64,000 bases of DNA from Spelaeicoccus albus (GTDB taxonomy: Bacteria > Actinomycetota > Actinomycetes > Actinomycetales > Brevibacteriaceae): contig NZ_JACBZP010000001.1 of NCBI RefSeq assembly GCF_013409065.1, positions 372,001 to 436,000 on the forward strand. The letters are read 5' to 3'. This document shows, in pieces, positions 43,074-51,635 of the stretch; within the stretch, counting starts at the first letter, position 1, and each line of letters begins with the position of its first letter. Both the position numbers and the translations under genes were made by a program. The notes under the pieces are model-generated. The model was not told the origin of the DNA and made no database searches. It saw only the letters and a list, made by a program, of their open reading frames with translations.

Positions 43074-45322
43074 GCGAGGCGACGGCGGGCGGTGTCACCC
43101 GCAAAACGCTCACCGGCCGATCGGCCCGTGGGCTCCTCACCTACGAAGCCGACGTCCCGGAGGGCAAAGAGCCGCCGCTCTTCTCGGCAACTCGGCACTG
43201 TTCGAGCGACCTCCCGACGCAGATCCTTGAATGGAAGGCCGTGCGCGAGCTACACGGCACCAATGGGGCGAAGCGCGCACCGAAGGCGAAATACGAGACG
43301 GTCGATCCCGAGACCGGACTGCATGCGAGCGGCCAGAAGGGCACGCACGTCAAGGAGTGGGACGGCAAGCGCAACCGCAAGCGCCCGGTCCGTCACGGCG
43401 AGATGCCTACGCACCTTCGCGTCGAGACAGACAACCTGATGGAGAAGGAGTCCGAGGCCGTCCACACGATCTATGCCGCCGGTGCAGATCTGGTGAACCC
43501 GCAGAACATCGAGGACTGCGAACACTTCTTCAACTTAGTCAAGGCCGAGCGCGACGAGCTGTATTCAGGTCTCCAGGAGAAGCTGTGGCTCGAGCGCAAT
43601 GGCGAAAGCGGGCTCGTTCATGTCCACGTCGCGTCGAACGCGACGATCTACCGGGCATTCACGCTCGACGGTGTGGACTACAAGGCTGGGCAGAAGATGG
43701 CCGGGGAGCTGACACGAGTACACACGATCCGGGATCGCTCGGACCAGTTTCTCGACGCCCACCCCGAGCACGGGTTCTCGCAGAGTCTCGCACGAGTCGG
43801 CACCCAGGAGTACCAGGACGCGCAGCTGCGCTCGAGCCAGAAGGACTACTGGGACGCCAAGCGCCGCAAAGAGTCCGCCCACGACCAGGTTCGCCGGAAG
43901 GTCTACGAGGCCCTCGTCGACAGTAACGTCCACGACCGGGATACGTTCATCACCACGATGGCCGACCTCGACGTCGATGTCATCGAGACCGGACTGCGCC
44001 GCGGCAAGCCCGGAAAGAATCACGACTATTCGTACAAGATCGCCGGAGCGAAGCAGGCAGTCAGAGGCAAGACGCTCGGTGCGGGATGCGGCTACAACGC
44101 CGTCGGCAAGCAGCTGGATCTGAAGGCACTGGGTCACGACATCGAGTTGCCCGAGAGAAAGCAGCAGACCGGGCTGGCCAAGCCTCTGCCCTTCGAGGTC
44201 AAGCCGCTGTCCGGCGAGCAGCATCGTGCCTACGACCAGATGGTCAGCGACGTCAGAGAGCTGGCGCAGCGCGAGCGTGAGGAGCAGGTTAGGCTCGACC
44301 AGCATCGTAAGAGCCACTCGTCCGGGGAGCTGCTCGCCGATGCCACGGGCGGCACGCCCGTGGACCTCGACATGCCCTTCCGCGATCGGTACCTGACAGC
44401 TGAAGCAACATCGACGACTGCCCACCAACCGACTGCCATGTCACCTGAGCCCGCCGTAGAGCAGCAGCCGGCGACGGGGGTCGAACCTTTGGCGGGCCAG
44501 TCGTTCGAGGAGATGGTCGCCGAGGTCGAGGCCAGTCTGGGTGGGGACGCAGATCTTCTCGACGTTGATGATCACAGCGCGCATGAGCAAGAGACACCAG
44601 CAAAAGTCGAAGATCTCGCCGTCAAGACGTCGGATGCCGTCGACGAACTCGAGGGCCAGTACATGGACGAGCAGGAGCCGGAGACGCAGGTCCAGCCCGA
44701 GCCCGTGGAACCTCCGAGGTTCCGGTCGAAACTGCGCGACGTCGAGAGCGGCGAGTTCCAGAAACCCCGGCGCAAGCTCGAGGGGCTGGCGCAGCTGGAG
44801 GAGGACTACCGCGGTCGCCGGCCCGATGCGGAGTTCGAACAGCGCATCGCCGACAAGGAAGGCGAGATCAGGGGCGTCGGTCCGAAGTTCCTCAAGCACT
44901 ACGGCCACAACATGGACGAGGACCTGCGCGGGCAGCTGGAGAATCGCCGGGAGCATCAACTTAAGACAGACGAGGCGAACAGGCTCGATCACGAGCACGG
45001 CGACCGAGCCAAGTACCTTGCCAGCCGCGGCGATCTGTTCAAGCTGCAGCACGCCGACGAGATCCGGGAGGACAAGTGGCAGCAGCGCTTCCATGCCGGA
45101 CGGGTCGAGCGTCTGCGCAGCGAACAGGCCGAGGGGGTCTACAACCAAGACACCCCCGGTGCCCGGCAGGAGTTCGAGAACCTGAAGCGACACGTCTCCG
45201 ACCGTGCCGCTGACATCGAGCCGACTGAGGCGCAGCAGAGGGTGCAGGAGAGCAAGGAGCGACTCCGGGGCGACCGGGCCGCGGCCAAGAGTCGGCCACA
45301 AGACCAGGGCATGGAGATGTGA
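43070..45322 (+). CDS. Relaxase (mobilization nuclease)
   Basis: 750 residues, ATGA overlap with the MobC-like gene. The N-terminal domain has GLLTYEADVP with an early Tyr and, near residues 180-190, GLVHVHVASNAT, which matches the relaxase metal-binding motif HxHxxxN. A long Glu/Gln/Ala-rich part (residues 430-600) and a charged coiled coil follow. The C-terminus is basic with RLRGDRAAAKSRPQDQGMEM. It should nick oriT and lead the strand through the coupling protein. Its family within relaxases is not clear to me. Confidence 0.83.
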   Translation: MSEATAGGVTRKTLTGRSARGLLTYEADVPEGKEPPLFSATRHCSSDLPTQILEWKAVRELHGTNGAKRAPKAKYETVDPETGLHASGQKGTHVKEWDGKRNRKRPVRHGEMPTHLRVETDNLMEKESEAVHTIYAAGADLVNPQNIEDCEHFFNLVKAERDELYSGLQEKLWLERNGESGLVHVHVASNATIYRAFTLDGVDYKAGQKMAGELTRVHTIRDRSDQFLDAHPEHGFSQSLARVGTQEYQDAQLRSSQKDYWDAKRRKESAHDQVRRKVYEALVDSNVHDRDTFITTMADLDVDVIETGLRRGKPGKNHDYSYKIAGAKQAVRGKTLGAGCGYNAVGKQLDLKALGHDIELPERKQQTGLAKPLPFEVKPLSGEQHRAYDQMVSDVRELAQREREEQVRLDQHRKSHSSGELLADATGGTPVDLDMPFRDRYLTAEATSTTAHQPTAMSPEPAVEQQPATGVEPLAGQSFEEMVAEVEASLGGDADLLDVDDHSAHEQETPAKVEDLAVKTSDAVDELEGQYMDEQEPETQVQPEPVEPPRFRSKLRDVESGEFQKPRRKLEGLAQLEEDYRGRRPDAEFEQRIADKEGEIRGVGPKFLKHYGHNMDEDLRGQLENRREHQLKTDEANRLDHEHGDRAKYLASRGDLFKLQHADEIREDKWQQRFHAGRVERLRSEQAEGVYNQDTPGARQEFENLKRHVSDRAADIEPTEAQQRVQESKERLRGDRAAAKSRPQDQGMEM

Positions 45323-45341
45323 TCGAAGGAGGTGATGAGGC

Positions 45342-45554
45342 ATGAGCATGAAGAACGAAATCGAAGCCGGAGGCCTGGACCGCCGGGCCGCCGAGCTCGA
45401 ACGCAGAGCTAAGGAGACCGACGTGGAAGCCCACGTCCATTTCAGCCCCAGCCGGCACGCTTTCTGGCAGGAGTCGGAGCGAGCCGACAGGTACCGCAGC
45501 CGGGCCCACGATCTGCGTGATCAGGCCGCGAGGCTGCGCCGGCAGACCGACTGA
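45342..45554 (+). CDS. Small charged hypothetical protein
   Basis: 70 residues, with a perfect AAGGAGG ribosome site 8 nt upstream. It is Arg/Glu-rich and helical, ending RDQAARLRRQTD, with no known motif. It lies between the relaxase and the Gln/Glu-rich protein in the transfer operon. Confidence 0.7.
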   Translation: MSMKNEIEAGGLDRRAAELERRAKETDVEAHVHFSPSRHAFWQESERADRYRSRAHDLRDQAARLRRQTD

Positions 45555-45598
45555 CGCAGAAGCACACCAGCAGAACCACACAAAGGGAGGAAAGAACG

Positions 45599-46411
45599 AT
45601 GGCACAGAAGACCCAGCAGGACATCGACCAGGAACAGGCCGCCGAGATGCGGCGGTTGCTCGCTGACGAGGGCGAGCAGGCAGTGGCTCATCGCTACGGC
45701 GAGGACGCGCTCAATTCGCCTGAATACCAGGAGGCCGAGAAAGAGCTCCAGCAGCGTCGCCAGCGTGAAAAGGAGATGCGGCTGCAGGCCATCAACGAAG
45801 AAGCGGAGGCACAGGACGATCGTGTCGCAGCCCCGGGTGCCGAGAACAGCGTCGACACTGCGGACGACCCGAAGCTGATGGTGTCCGATCAGGAAGCTGA
45901 AAGTATGGCGGACGAGCAGGAGGCCGAACAGCGGGAGCGTCTCGAGCAGATGCAGGAAGAGCGCCGTCAAGAGCTGGCGGAGCAGGAGGCCCGCGAACGC
46001 GACGCCGAGCAGCAGGAAGAACAGCAGCAGGAGGAGGAGGCCCGGCGACAGGAGCACGAGGCCGACGAGCAGCAAGAGGGTCAGGAAGAGCAGCAGGACC
46101 AGGTGCAGTCTCACGGAGAGGAGCGGAACGATCAGCAGGCCGAGTCCGAGCAGCAGGTCGACGGACCGTCGCACGACGATGCCACCGATCAGCCGGCGGA
46201 ATCCGACCAGCAGGGACGGGCTACATCCAATCGCGACGCCGGCTCGGCACAGGACGGCGACGACCAGGACGAAGCGCAGGATCAGGATTCGGAGCAGTCG
46301 GCCCAGGCCGAGCGCCAGGCTCGCGTCGAAGCTGGGCGTGAGCGTCTGCGCAAAGACCGGGAGCAGGGTCGCGACCGCGGGCGCGACCAGAGCGCCGGTA
46401 TGAGTATGTGA
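45599..46411 (+). CDS. Gln/Glu-rich coiled-coil protein with relaxase-like C-terminus
   Basis: 270 residues with AGGGAGG upstream. The first 100 residues are ordinary and helical. Residues about 100-240 are Glu, Gln and Asp repeats with almost no hydrophobic residue, so extended or coiled-coil. The C-terminus (GRERLRKDREQGRDRG, then RDQSAGMSM) is basic and close to that of the relaxase (KERLRGDRAAAKSRPQ, then DQGMEM). I infer a shared recognition tail. The protein is the last gene before a bidirectional terminator. Confidence 0.76.
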   Translation: MAQKTQQDIDQEQAAEMRRLLADEGEQAVAHRYGEDALNSPEYQEAEKELQQRRQREKEMRLQAINEEAEAQDDRVAAPGAENSVDTADDPKLMVSDQEAESMADEQEAEQRERLEQMQEERRQELAEQEARERDAEQQEEQQQEEEARRQEHEADEQQEGQEEQQDQVQSHGEERNDQQAESEQQVDGPSHDDATDQPAESDQQGRATSNRDAGSAQDGDDQDEAQDQDSEQSAQAERQARVEAGRERLRKDREQGRDRGRDQSAGMSM

Positions 46412-46432
46412 GTCCCGGGAAGACACACGGAA

Positions 46433-46465
46433 AAGAGGGCGGGAACCTGGTGTTCCCGCCCTCTT
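46433..46465. terminator. Bidirectional terminator between transfer operons
   Basis: A perfect 14-bp stem (AAGAGGGCGGGAAC with its complement) and a 5-nt loop, CTGGT, lie between convergent genes ending at 46411 (+) and 46483 (-). A-rich sequence on the left and T-rich sequence on the right give usable tails in both directions. Confidence 0.92.
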
Positions 46466-46482
46466 CGTCCGTACCGGTCGGT

Positions 46483-47943
46483 CTAGTTCAACAGGTCCGT
46501 CTCGCTGATGTCGGGCAGCCTGACGAACATGCCGGGCTGGCCGCCGATCAAGAGCCGACCCTCGCCCTTCTTGCGCGGTATCAGCTCGGACGCTGTCACG
46601 CGTTCGACTCGCTCGGTCGAGCGCGTCGTCCGGTCGTACTCATCGGTCGACGACGTCACGCGTTCGTCCTCGCCGGCGAACCACGAAGCCTGTTCGAGAA
46701 GATCCTTCTCCGGGGTCCCCGGCATGATGAGCACACTCGGGAAGGTAGTCAGCATCTCCTCGTAAGAGTCCTTGTAACGGCGCTTGAGCTGCGTCGTATT
46801 CTGCACAGCCGCAATCAGTCGCACGTTGTAGCCGCGGAGCACGGAGATATGGGCGGGCAGTTTGGGCAGCGGCGCGCACTGGGCCAGCTCGTCCAGGAAG
46901 AGGCCAAGGGTCGGCAGCTTGCGGCCCACATTCCTCCGCCACCACTGGATCGACTGCTCGATCACGGCGCAGGCCGCCGAAGCCGTGCTCCCGTCGATGG
47001 GTGAGGTGACGTAGAGCGTGGCCCCGGGCTGTTCGAGCATGGAGGGGTGGAACGCCTCGGCGTCGCGGTCACCGGCCACCGCGTCCAACGACCACGCCTT
47101 CAGCGCGTTGCGCATGTTGATCGCCACCGAGTCGCGTTGCTTGTCAACCATGTTCATCACGGCTCGCAGGGACTCCGCGTGACGAGACTCGAGCAGCGCG
47201 CTGGCGCGCAGGTAGGCATTCGACCAGTTCGGGGTGACGAAATCACTCTCGGTGGGGTCGTCAACAGCCTGGCCGTCCCTGTCCAACCTCGGCGGATGTT
47301 CGAGCGCCTCGACGACCCAATTGACCCCGCCGCCATCGACCATCTCACCGGTGTCCGGGTGCGGCAGTGCGCCGCCCGCCCGGATGAACGCAGCCAGGGG
47401 CCTGGCAGCCAGGTTCTCCCACGTCGGGTCGGAGTTGCCTGAGTCGCCGCCACTGGCAGACCCCACCTTCGCTGTGGCCTGGAGCAGATCGCTCATTGCC
47501 ATCGACTCGTCGTCGGTGTTGACGAGCTTGCAGGGATCGGAGACGACGCGAGTGACCTCGACCCCCTTCAGGTCGGACTCCATGACCTCCTCGGACAGGT
47601 CCATGAGATAAACCGGCCCACGCTGCGCGCGCTTCTTGATCGTCACGTCGACGAGGTCGCCCTTCGTCGACATGGCGATCACCGGCTGATGCGCCCACAT
47701 CACGATGTTCTGGCAGATGACGCGACGGCCCTTACCTCGGCCGGTCAGTCCGCTGAGCAGCATGTGCGGCCCCGTCAGCGCGAACTCACCCGCTTTGCGC
47801 CCGGCATTGATCTCCTCACTGAGTGGGTCCTCGTCCTCGATCAGGAGGCCCGCATAGGGCATCTCGGGCACGTCGATCGGCACGGGCCGCGGTTGGGACT
47901 CGTCGGCATTGCCCTTGATCTTGCTCCTGTTGATCGGTTTCAT
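46483..47943 (-). CDS. VirD4/TraG-like conjugative coupling ATPase, no membrane anchor
   Basis: 486 residues from the ATG at 47943, which has AAAGGGG upstream; the open frame continues upstream but overlaps the next gene. Walker A is GLTGRGKGRRVICQNIV, with Gly after Lys as in VirD4, followed by MSTKGDLVD. Walker B is LGLFLDELAQ near residue 355, and the RGYNVRLIAAVQNTTQLKRR segment is typical of TraG/TraD proteins. The N-terminal membrane helices that normally precede the ATPase are missing. It should couple the relaxosome to a secretion channel. Confidence 0.86.
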   Translation of the reverse strand: MKPINRSKIKGNADESQPRPVPIDVPEMPYAGLLIEDEDPLSEEINAGRKAGEFALTGPHMLLSGLTGRGKGRRVICQNIVMWAHQPVIAMSTKGDLVDVTIKKRAQRGPVYLMDLSEEVMESDLKGVEVTRVVSDPCKLVNTDDESMAMSDLLQATAKVGSASGGDSGNSDPTWENLAARPLAAFIRAGGALPHPDTGEMVDGGGVNWVVEALEHPPRLDRDGQAVDDPTESDFVTPNWSNAYLRASALLESRHAESLRAVMNMVDKQRDSVAINMRNALKAWSLDAVAGDRDAEAFHPSMLEQPGATLYVTSPIDGSTASAACAVIEQSIQWWRRNVGRKLPTLGLFLDELAQCAPLPKLPAHISVLRGYNVRLIAAVQNTTQLKRRYKDSYEEMLTTFPSVLIMPGTPEKDLLEQASWFAGEDERVTSSTDEYDRTTRSTERVERVTASELIPRKKGEGRLLIGGQPGMFVRLPDISETDLLN

Positions 47944-48032
47944 CAGGTATCCCCTTTTTCGTTTCGCACCCCGATCACGCGGGCTTGCGCGCTGCTTCCC
48001 GTCGAACTCGATTCTGCGTTCGCCTTCGACGG

Positions 48033-48296
48033 TTATATTCGATCGTCTGCCTCCTCGTTCGTCTCCTGCGGTGCCGACAGCTTCTTCGTGGGTCGGCCTG
48101 CACCCGGGCGCTGGCCGCCGTGGCCCGTGTCGGGCGCGGCGTCGGCGATCCGTGCCGCAATATCGTCGTCTTCGAGAGCGACGCGCACGGCACCGCGGAT
48201 CCATCCAGACCCGCTTAGGTATTTACCGGGACGGCGCGCCGACTTCACCAACGCCTCCAGCCGACGTGCGTCGTCGTCGGGAAGTCTGATCCTCAT
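48033..48296 (-). CDS. Small RHH-like DNA-binding protein
   Basis: 87 residues. The start MRIRLPDDDARRLEALVKSA fits a ribbon-helix-helix strand and helix, and the middle RPGKYLSGSGWIRGAVRVAL the second helix. Near the end, GGQRPGAGRPTKKL resembles an AT-hook core. It is 90 nt upstream of the coupling ATPase on the same strand, and repeats lie just in front of its own start. Likely a local repressor of both transfer operons. Confidence 0.76.
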   Translation of the reverse strand: MRIRLPDDDARRLEALVKSARRPGKYLSGSGWIRGAVRVALEDDDIAARIADAAPDTGHGGQRPGAGRPTKKLSAPQETNEEADDRI

Positions 48297-48298
48297 AG

Positions 48299-48352
48299 TT
48301 TTATTCTAGTGGTTCCTCTTGATTTTATTCAAGTGGCTCCTGTAGAATAAAA
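48299..48352. promoter_or_regulatory. Tandem direct repeat in front of the RHH-like gene
   Basis: Two copies of about 21 nt (TTTTATTC-[T/A]-AGTGG-[T/C]-TCCT-[C/G]-T, at 48299-48319 and 48323-48343) stand 24 nt apart, followed by GAATAAAA, the complement of TTTTATTC. They sit directly before the start of the RHH-like gene and about 95 nt before the divergent membrane gene. Tandem sites are typical operators for ribbon-helix-helix repressors, so both operons may be controlled here. Confidence 0.6.
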
Positions 48353-48444
48353 GTCTCGACGCCAGCACCTCACTGGCAGCTCTGACACACCAACCGGTGT
48401 CCGGCGTCGACTCCAGCCTGGGCACCCTGTCCGGGAGGGGCCCC

Positions 48445-48645
48445 ATGAGTGGATTCGTGTTCAAGGCCATAGGCTTTCTCATCGTCGTCGGCGTGATCTT
48501 CTTCGCCGGCTTCTTCGCCGGCGGGAGCTTTGCCACCGACGCGGCCGAGGGCTCTCAACAGCAGCAGATCGAGCAGTGCCTGCCGATCAACACGGCACAA
48601 GAACTCACGGCGTGCGTCGGTGAATCTGACGGCGGTTCGCGATGA
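48445..48645 (+). CDS. Small single-helix membrane protein
   Basis: 66 residues from the ATG at 48445, with GGAGGGG upstream; an in-frame start at 48397 lacks a ribosome site. The membrane helix is FVFKAIGFLIVVGVIFFAGF (residues 4-23) with a Gly-rich part after it. The extracytoplasmic tail has two cysteines (EQCLP, TACVG) that could form a disulphide. Its stop overlaps the next start by ATGA. It may be a transfer accessory. Confidence 0.72.
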   Translation: MSGFVFKAIGFLIVVGVIFFAGFFAGGSFATDAAEGSQQQQIEQCLPINTAQELTACVGESDGGSR

Positions 48646-49514
48646 GCGCGTCACGTTGGGAGAAGGAACGCGCGGCACTAGTGCTCTCCCGGTCGCGTCC
48701 GGGAACGTCCGGCCGCCGCCGGGCCGAGGTGATCGGGCGTCGCGCTCGGCGTCTCGGCCGGAGCGGGACCGGCGTGGCCGCGACCTCACTGCGCGAGGAC
48801 ATCACCCCTCCCCTCATCCGCCGGATGCTCTCCACCGACGAGGGCACGAAGGAGCAGCTCTCTCGTGTGATCCTGGTGCCGGTGGCCTTCCTCATCGTGG
48901 GCCTCGCCATCGGCCCGGCGATGCTCTTCGCCGCGGCGGCCTACGGTCTGATGTGGGCGTTGGCTCCGCGGATCGGACGACTGTGGGCCTGGCCGTGGTT
49001 CGTAGCCGGCGTCCTGTCCGCAGTCGCGGGAGTCTGGGCGCAGGTCGTCATTGCGGCCGGCCCCGGCGCGTGGGTGGAACCGTGGCCGCCGTCGCTGCAC
49101 ATCTATCTTCCGGTGTTCGCGCCGACGTGGCTGTGGGGGCAGGTCACCCTCGGTCTGTTCTTCACCGCCCTGCACATTCGGAGGTGCGGCTGGCAGGCGG
49201 TCAAGCAGGGCGCAGCGCCGAAGCCGGAGAAGGACAAGAACGGCGAGTTCCTGACGACGCCGGAGCACAAGAAGGTCAAGCTCGATCCGCTCGCCGGGGT
49301 CACATCCTCATCTGCTTCCAAACCTGAGCCAGAGCAGCCTGCGCCGAAAAAGGTCTCCCTGCCGGCGTTCACGGCAGCGCCGAGCGCACCGACAAAAGCA
49401 TCCGAGGCCATCACCGACGAGTCTGAACCGGACGAAAAGCCGGTGTTCGCAGACGAAGACGACGAAGAGTTCGACCTCGATGAGTTCGTGCATGACCGAC
49501 GCGATACCGCGTAA
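48642..49514 (+). CDS. Multi-helix membrane protein of transfer operon
   Basis: 290 residues. After a basic N-terminus (RAALVLSRSRPGTSGRRR) come three to four hydrophobic segments at about 75-175 (VILVPVAFLIVGLAIGPAML, AYGLMWALAPRIGRLWAWPW, VAGVLSAVAGVWAQVVIAAG). The rest is a Glu/Asp/Pro/Lys-rich cytoplasmic tail ending in DEDDEEFDLDEF. The gene lies opposite an anchorless VirD4-like ATPase, so it may supply its membrane anchor; this is inference. Confidence 0.78.
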   Translation: MSASRWEKERAALVLSRSRPGTSGRRRAEVIGRRARRLGRSGTGVAATSLREDITPPLIRRMLSTDEGTKEQLSRVILVPVAFLIVGLAIGPAMLFAAAAYGLMWALAPRIGRLWAWPWFVAGVLSAVAGVWAQVVIAAGPGAWVEPWPPSLHIYLPVFAPTWLWGQVTLGLFFTALHIRRCGWQAVKQGAAPKPEKDKNGEFLTTPEHKKVKLDPLAGVTSSSASKPEPEQPAPKKVSLPAFTAAPSAPTKASEAITDESEPDEKPVFADEDDEEFDLDEFVHDRRDTA

Positions 49515-49654
49515 CGGTCACCCATGGGGCGGGCCCGGACCCCGTTCTCCCGTCTATCAGGGCGGCGCGCATATGACGCCGAAAAGTCGGCAGGCTGCGG
49601 GGACGGTCCCCGGGAGCACCGCAAAAAAAACGGAGAGATGGAAAGGACAAGACC

Positions 49655-50212
49655 ATGACTGACATGTCAGCCGATCAGCCGGATCGGCAGCCCATTATCG
49701 AGAACCACATTCACAACAACCACACGGTGGACGCCAATGCGCATGTGTGGCGGGTCGCGGGGACGATCCTGGCAATCGCCGCATTCGTCTCGCTCGCCTG
49801 GGGCTTGAGCACCGCAGGGCTCGCGGAGCTCGCCGCGAGCGGCACCGCAGCCATGATCTCTTGCCTGGTTCAGCTGCTCATCCGCAACGGGATGATCGTG
49901 ATCCCCGAGCGAAAGAGCGACGACGCACGCATCGAGGAAGGCAAGAGCGCGATCAAGTCGATCGTCGGGATGTTCCAGGCGTTCCTCGACCGGAGCTCGC
50001 TGCTTCGCCTGGCGCTCATCGCCATCGGATACGCCGTGCTGTTCATCTTGCTCCGCGCGGGGATCCAGGCACTGCTGGGCGTGTTCGCCAACATCTGGAT
50101 CGCAGGTGCCTTCGGTGCGGCCGTCGCCAGCGTGATCTGCGCCCCGACTCTCTTTACCGGCCTCTTCCGGGCCATGAAGGCGAAGTCGGGATACAAGGGC
50201 GGTGACGCCTGA
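49655..50212 (+). CDS. Membrane protein, transfer operon
   Basis: 185 residues, AAAGGA ribosome site. The N-terminus is His/Asn/Asp-rich (ENHIHNNHTVDANAHVW), then a membrane helix near 34-52 (AGTILAIAAFVSLAWGL) and others near 60-80 and 120-165. A charged segment with RKSDDARIEEGKSAIKSIVG separates them. No known family. Its stop overlaps the next start by one nt. Confidence 0.75.
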   Translation: MTDMSADQPDRQPIIENHIHNNHTVDANAHVWRVAGTILAIAAFVSLAWGLSTAGLAELAASGTAAMISCLVQLLIRNGMIVIPERKSDDARIEEGKSAIKSIVGMFQAFLDRSSLLRLALIAIGYAVLFILLRAGIQALLGVFANIWIAGAFGAAVASVICAPTLFTGLFRAMKAKSGYKGGDA

Positions 50213-50358
50213 TGTCGATCATCATGTTCATCGTTGGGTTCGCAATCGCCGTGCTGGTCGTACCGCCGTCACTGCAGAGAAAGGTTCAGAAGTCTTCGCG
50301 CCGCATGATTCGCCGACTGGCGAAAAGCACTAAGAACAAGGGGGATTCGCGATCATGA
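50212..50358 (+). CDS. 48-residue membrane microprotein
   Basis: A short ORF overlapping the previous stop by one nt (TGATG) and the following start by four nt (ATGA). One membrane helix, MSIIMFIVGFAIAVLVVPPS, is followed by a basic cytoplasmic tail (RKVQKSSRRMIRRLAKSTKN). The double overlap indicates that it is translated. Function unknown. Confidence 0.72.
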   Translation: MSIIMFIVGFAIAVLVVPPSLQRKVQKSSRRMIRRLAKSTKNKGDSRS

Positions 50359-51014
50359 AAACCAGGAAGATCGCGTCCGGTCTGGCCGTGGCAGTGGTGA
50401 CGCTGACCGCGCTGACCGGCTGCGTCACCATCGAGACCGGGCCGAAGCCGTCGGACACGTCGGCACCGTCGAAGAGCGCGACCAGCACGCCGGCTCCGAC
50501 CAAGGACTCGCCCAAGCCCAGTGCCACGAGCAGCCCGAAGGATGCCGGCGACGACACAGGCAAGAAGGACGCAGACAAGAACGACAAGGCCAAGAAGGCA
50601 AAGGTCCACGCTCTGAACCTCGACGAAATCAAGGGCAAGCGCTACAGTCGCGCGAACGACTTCAAGGGGGTGTTTCAGCCGAGCCCGGTGATCGGGCCGT
50701 ATCTCGAGTCCTGGTTCGTCGACGGCAACGAGTTCCGGTACATCCACCAGAACTGTGCCGGCCAGGTCAAGCGCGACGTGAGCGGGACGATCAAGAACGG
50801 CAAGCTCGTCTGGACTGGCACCGACGATCATGTCGACCCGTGGATCGGCGATCTGGACACGCACACCACGCCGGTCACGATCACCGCCACCACGCTCGAT
50901 CCCGACCGGATCAGCGTCGAAGCGTCGACGACCCACATCGCCGACGAGAAGAAGGCCTTCGCCGGCTACTGCAAGAAGCGCGGCAAGCAGGTCGGCAAGG
51001 TTTTCGCGGACTGA
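50355..51014 (+). CDS. Lipoprotein of transfer operon
   Basis: 219 residues. The signal MKTRKIASGLAVAVVTLTAL ends in the lipobox LTGC. A 60-residue Ser/Thr/Pro/Lys/Asp linker then leads to a globular domain of about 130 residues (GKRYSRANDFKGVF onward) with NCAGQVKRDVSGTIKNG. It is anchored on the outer face of the membrane. As the last gene of a membrane operon beside the coupling protein it may act in mating or entry exclusion, but no sequence feature proves this. Confidence 0.78.
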   Translation: MKTRKIASGLAVAVVTLTALTGCVTIETGPKPSDTSAPSKSATSTPAPTKDSPKPSATSSPKDAGDDTGKKDADKNDKAKKAKVHALNLDEIKGKRYSRANDFKGVFQPSPVIGPYLESWFVDGNEFRYIHQNCAGQVKRDVSGTIKNGKLVWTGTDDHVDPWIGDLDTHTTPVTITATTLDPDRISVEASTTHIADEKKAFAGYCKKRGKQVGKVFAD

Positions 51015-51024
51015 GGGGAGCAAG

Positions 51025-51609
51025 GTGAAGTACGGGTATACGCGTACCTCGACCAAGGACAAGCAGGACGACGATCTGCAGCGCCGGGCGCTGATCGATG
51101 CCGGTGTCGCGGACCGCCAGATCTACGCCGACCAGGTGTCCGGGGCCAAGCACGCACGTGCCCGAGCAGGCTGGTCGGCACTCGACGAGCGGCTGCGGGG
51201 CGGTGACGAGCTCGTCGTGTGGCGGATCGACCGCATCGGCCGGTCGATGATCGACGTCATCACCACCGTGACCGAACTGCTCGACCGGGATGTGGCGGTT
51301 CGGTCGCTCACCGACGGTATCGACCCGTCGACCAGAGAAGGGCGACTGATGCTGAACCTGATGGCGACGTTCGCCGAGTACGAGCGCGAGTTGATCCAGG
51401 AGCGGGTGCAGGCCGGCGTCGACTCGGCGCGGGCACGAGGCGTAAAGTTCGGTCGCCCGGCACCGGACGCTGCGAAGGTAGCGAGGAACCTACGGACGGT
51501 GCAACACCTCATTGAAGCTGAAGGTCTGAGTGTCGTCGAAGCGGCGACGACGGTGGGATGGTCCAAAGCGACGTACTACCGACACCGGGCCAGCCAGGTG
51601 ACGTCATGA
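51025..51609 (+). CDS. Small serine recombinase (resolvase/invertase type)
   Basis: 194 residues from a GTG with GGGGAG upstream. The catalytic Ser is in YGYTRTSTKD near residue 8. The conserved core is present: DQVSGAKHARAGWSAL-like (DQVSGAKHARARAGW), DELVVWRIDRIGRSM with the catalytic arginines, EGRLMLNLMATFAEYERELI. A C-terminal HTH, SVVEAATTVGWSKATYYRHR, ends it. It may resolve dimers, invert DNA, or belong to a second element. Ten nt after the lipoprotein gene. Confidence 0.92.
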   Translation: MKYGYTRTSTKDKQDDDLQRRALIDAGVADRQIYADQVSGAKHARARAGWSALDERLRGGDELVVWRIDRIGRSMIDVITTVTELLDRDVAVRSLTDGIDPSTREGRLMLNLMATFAEYERELIQERVQAGVDSARARGVKFGRPAPDAAKVARNLRTVQHLIEAEGLSVVEAATTVGWSKATYYRHRASQVTS

Positions 51610-51635
51610 CACGTCACAAGGGCTTAGCTGGGTGC

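Noticed and set aside
46483-47943. Apparent loss of Walker A Ser/Thr in the coupling ATPase (GKG)
   Set aside because: GKG is usual in VirD4/TraG-type proteins, so it is not a defect.
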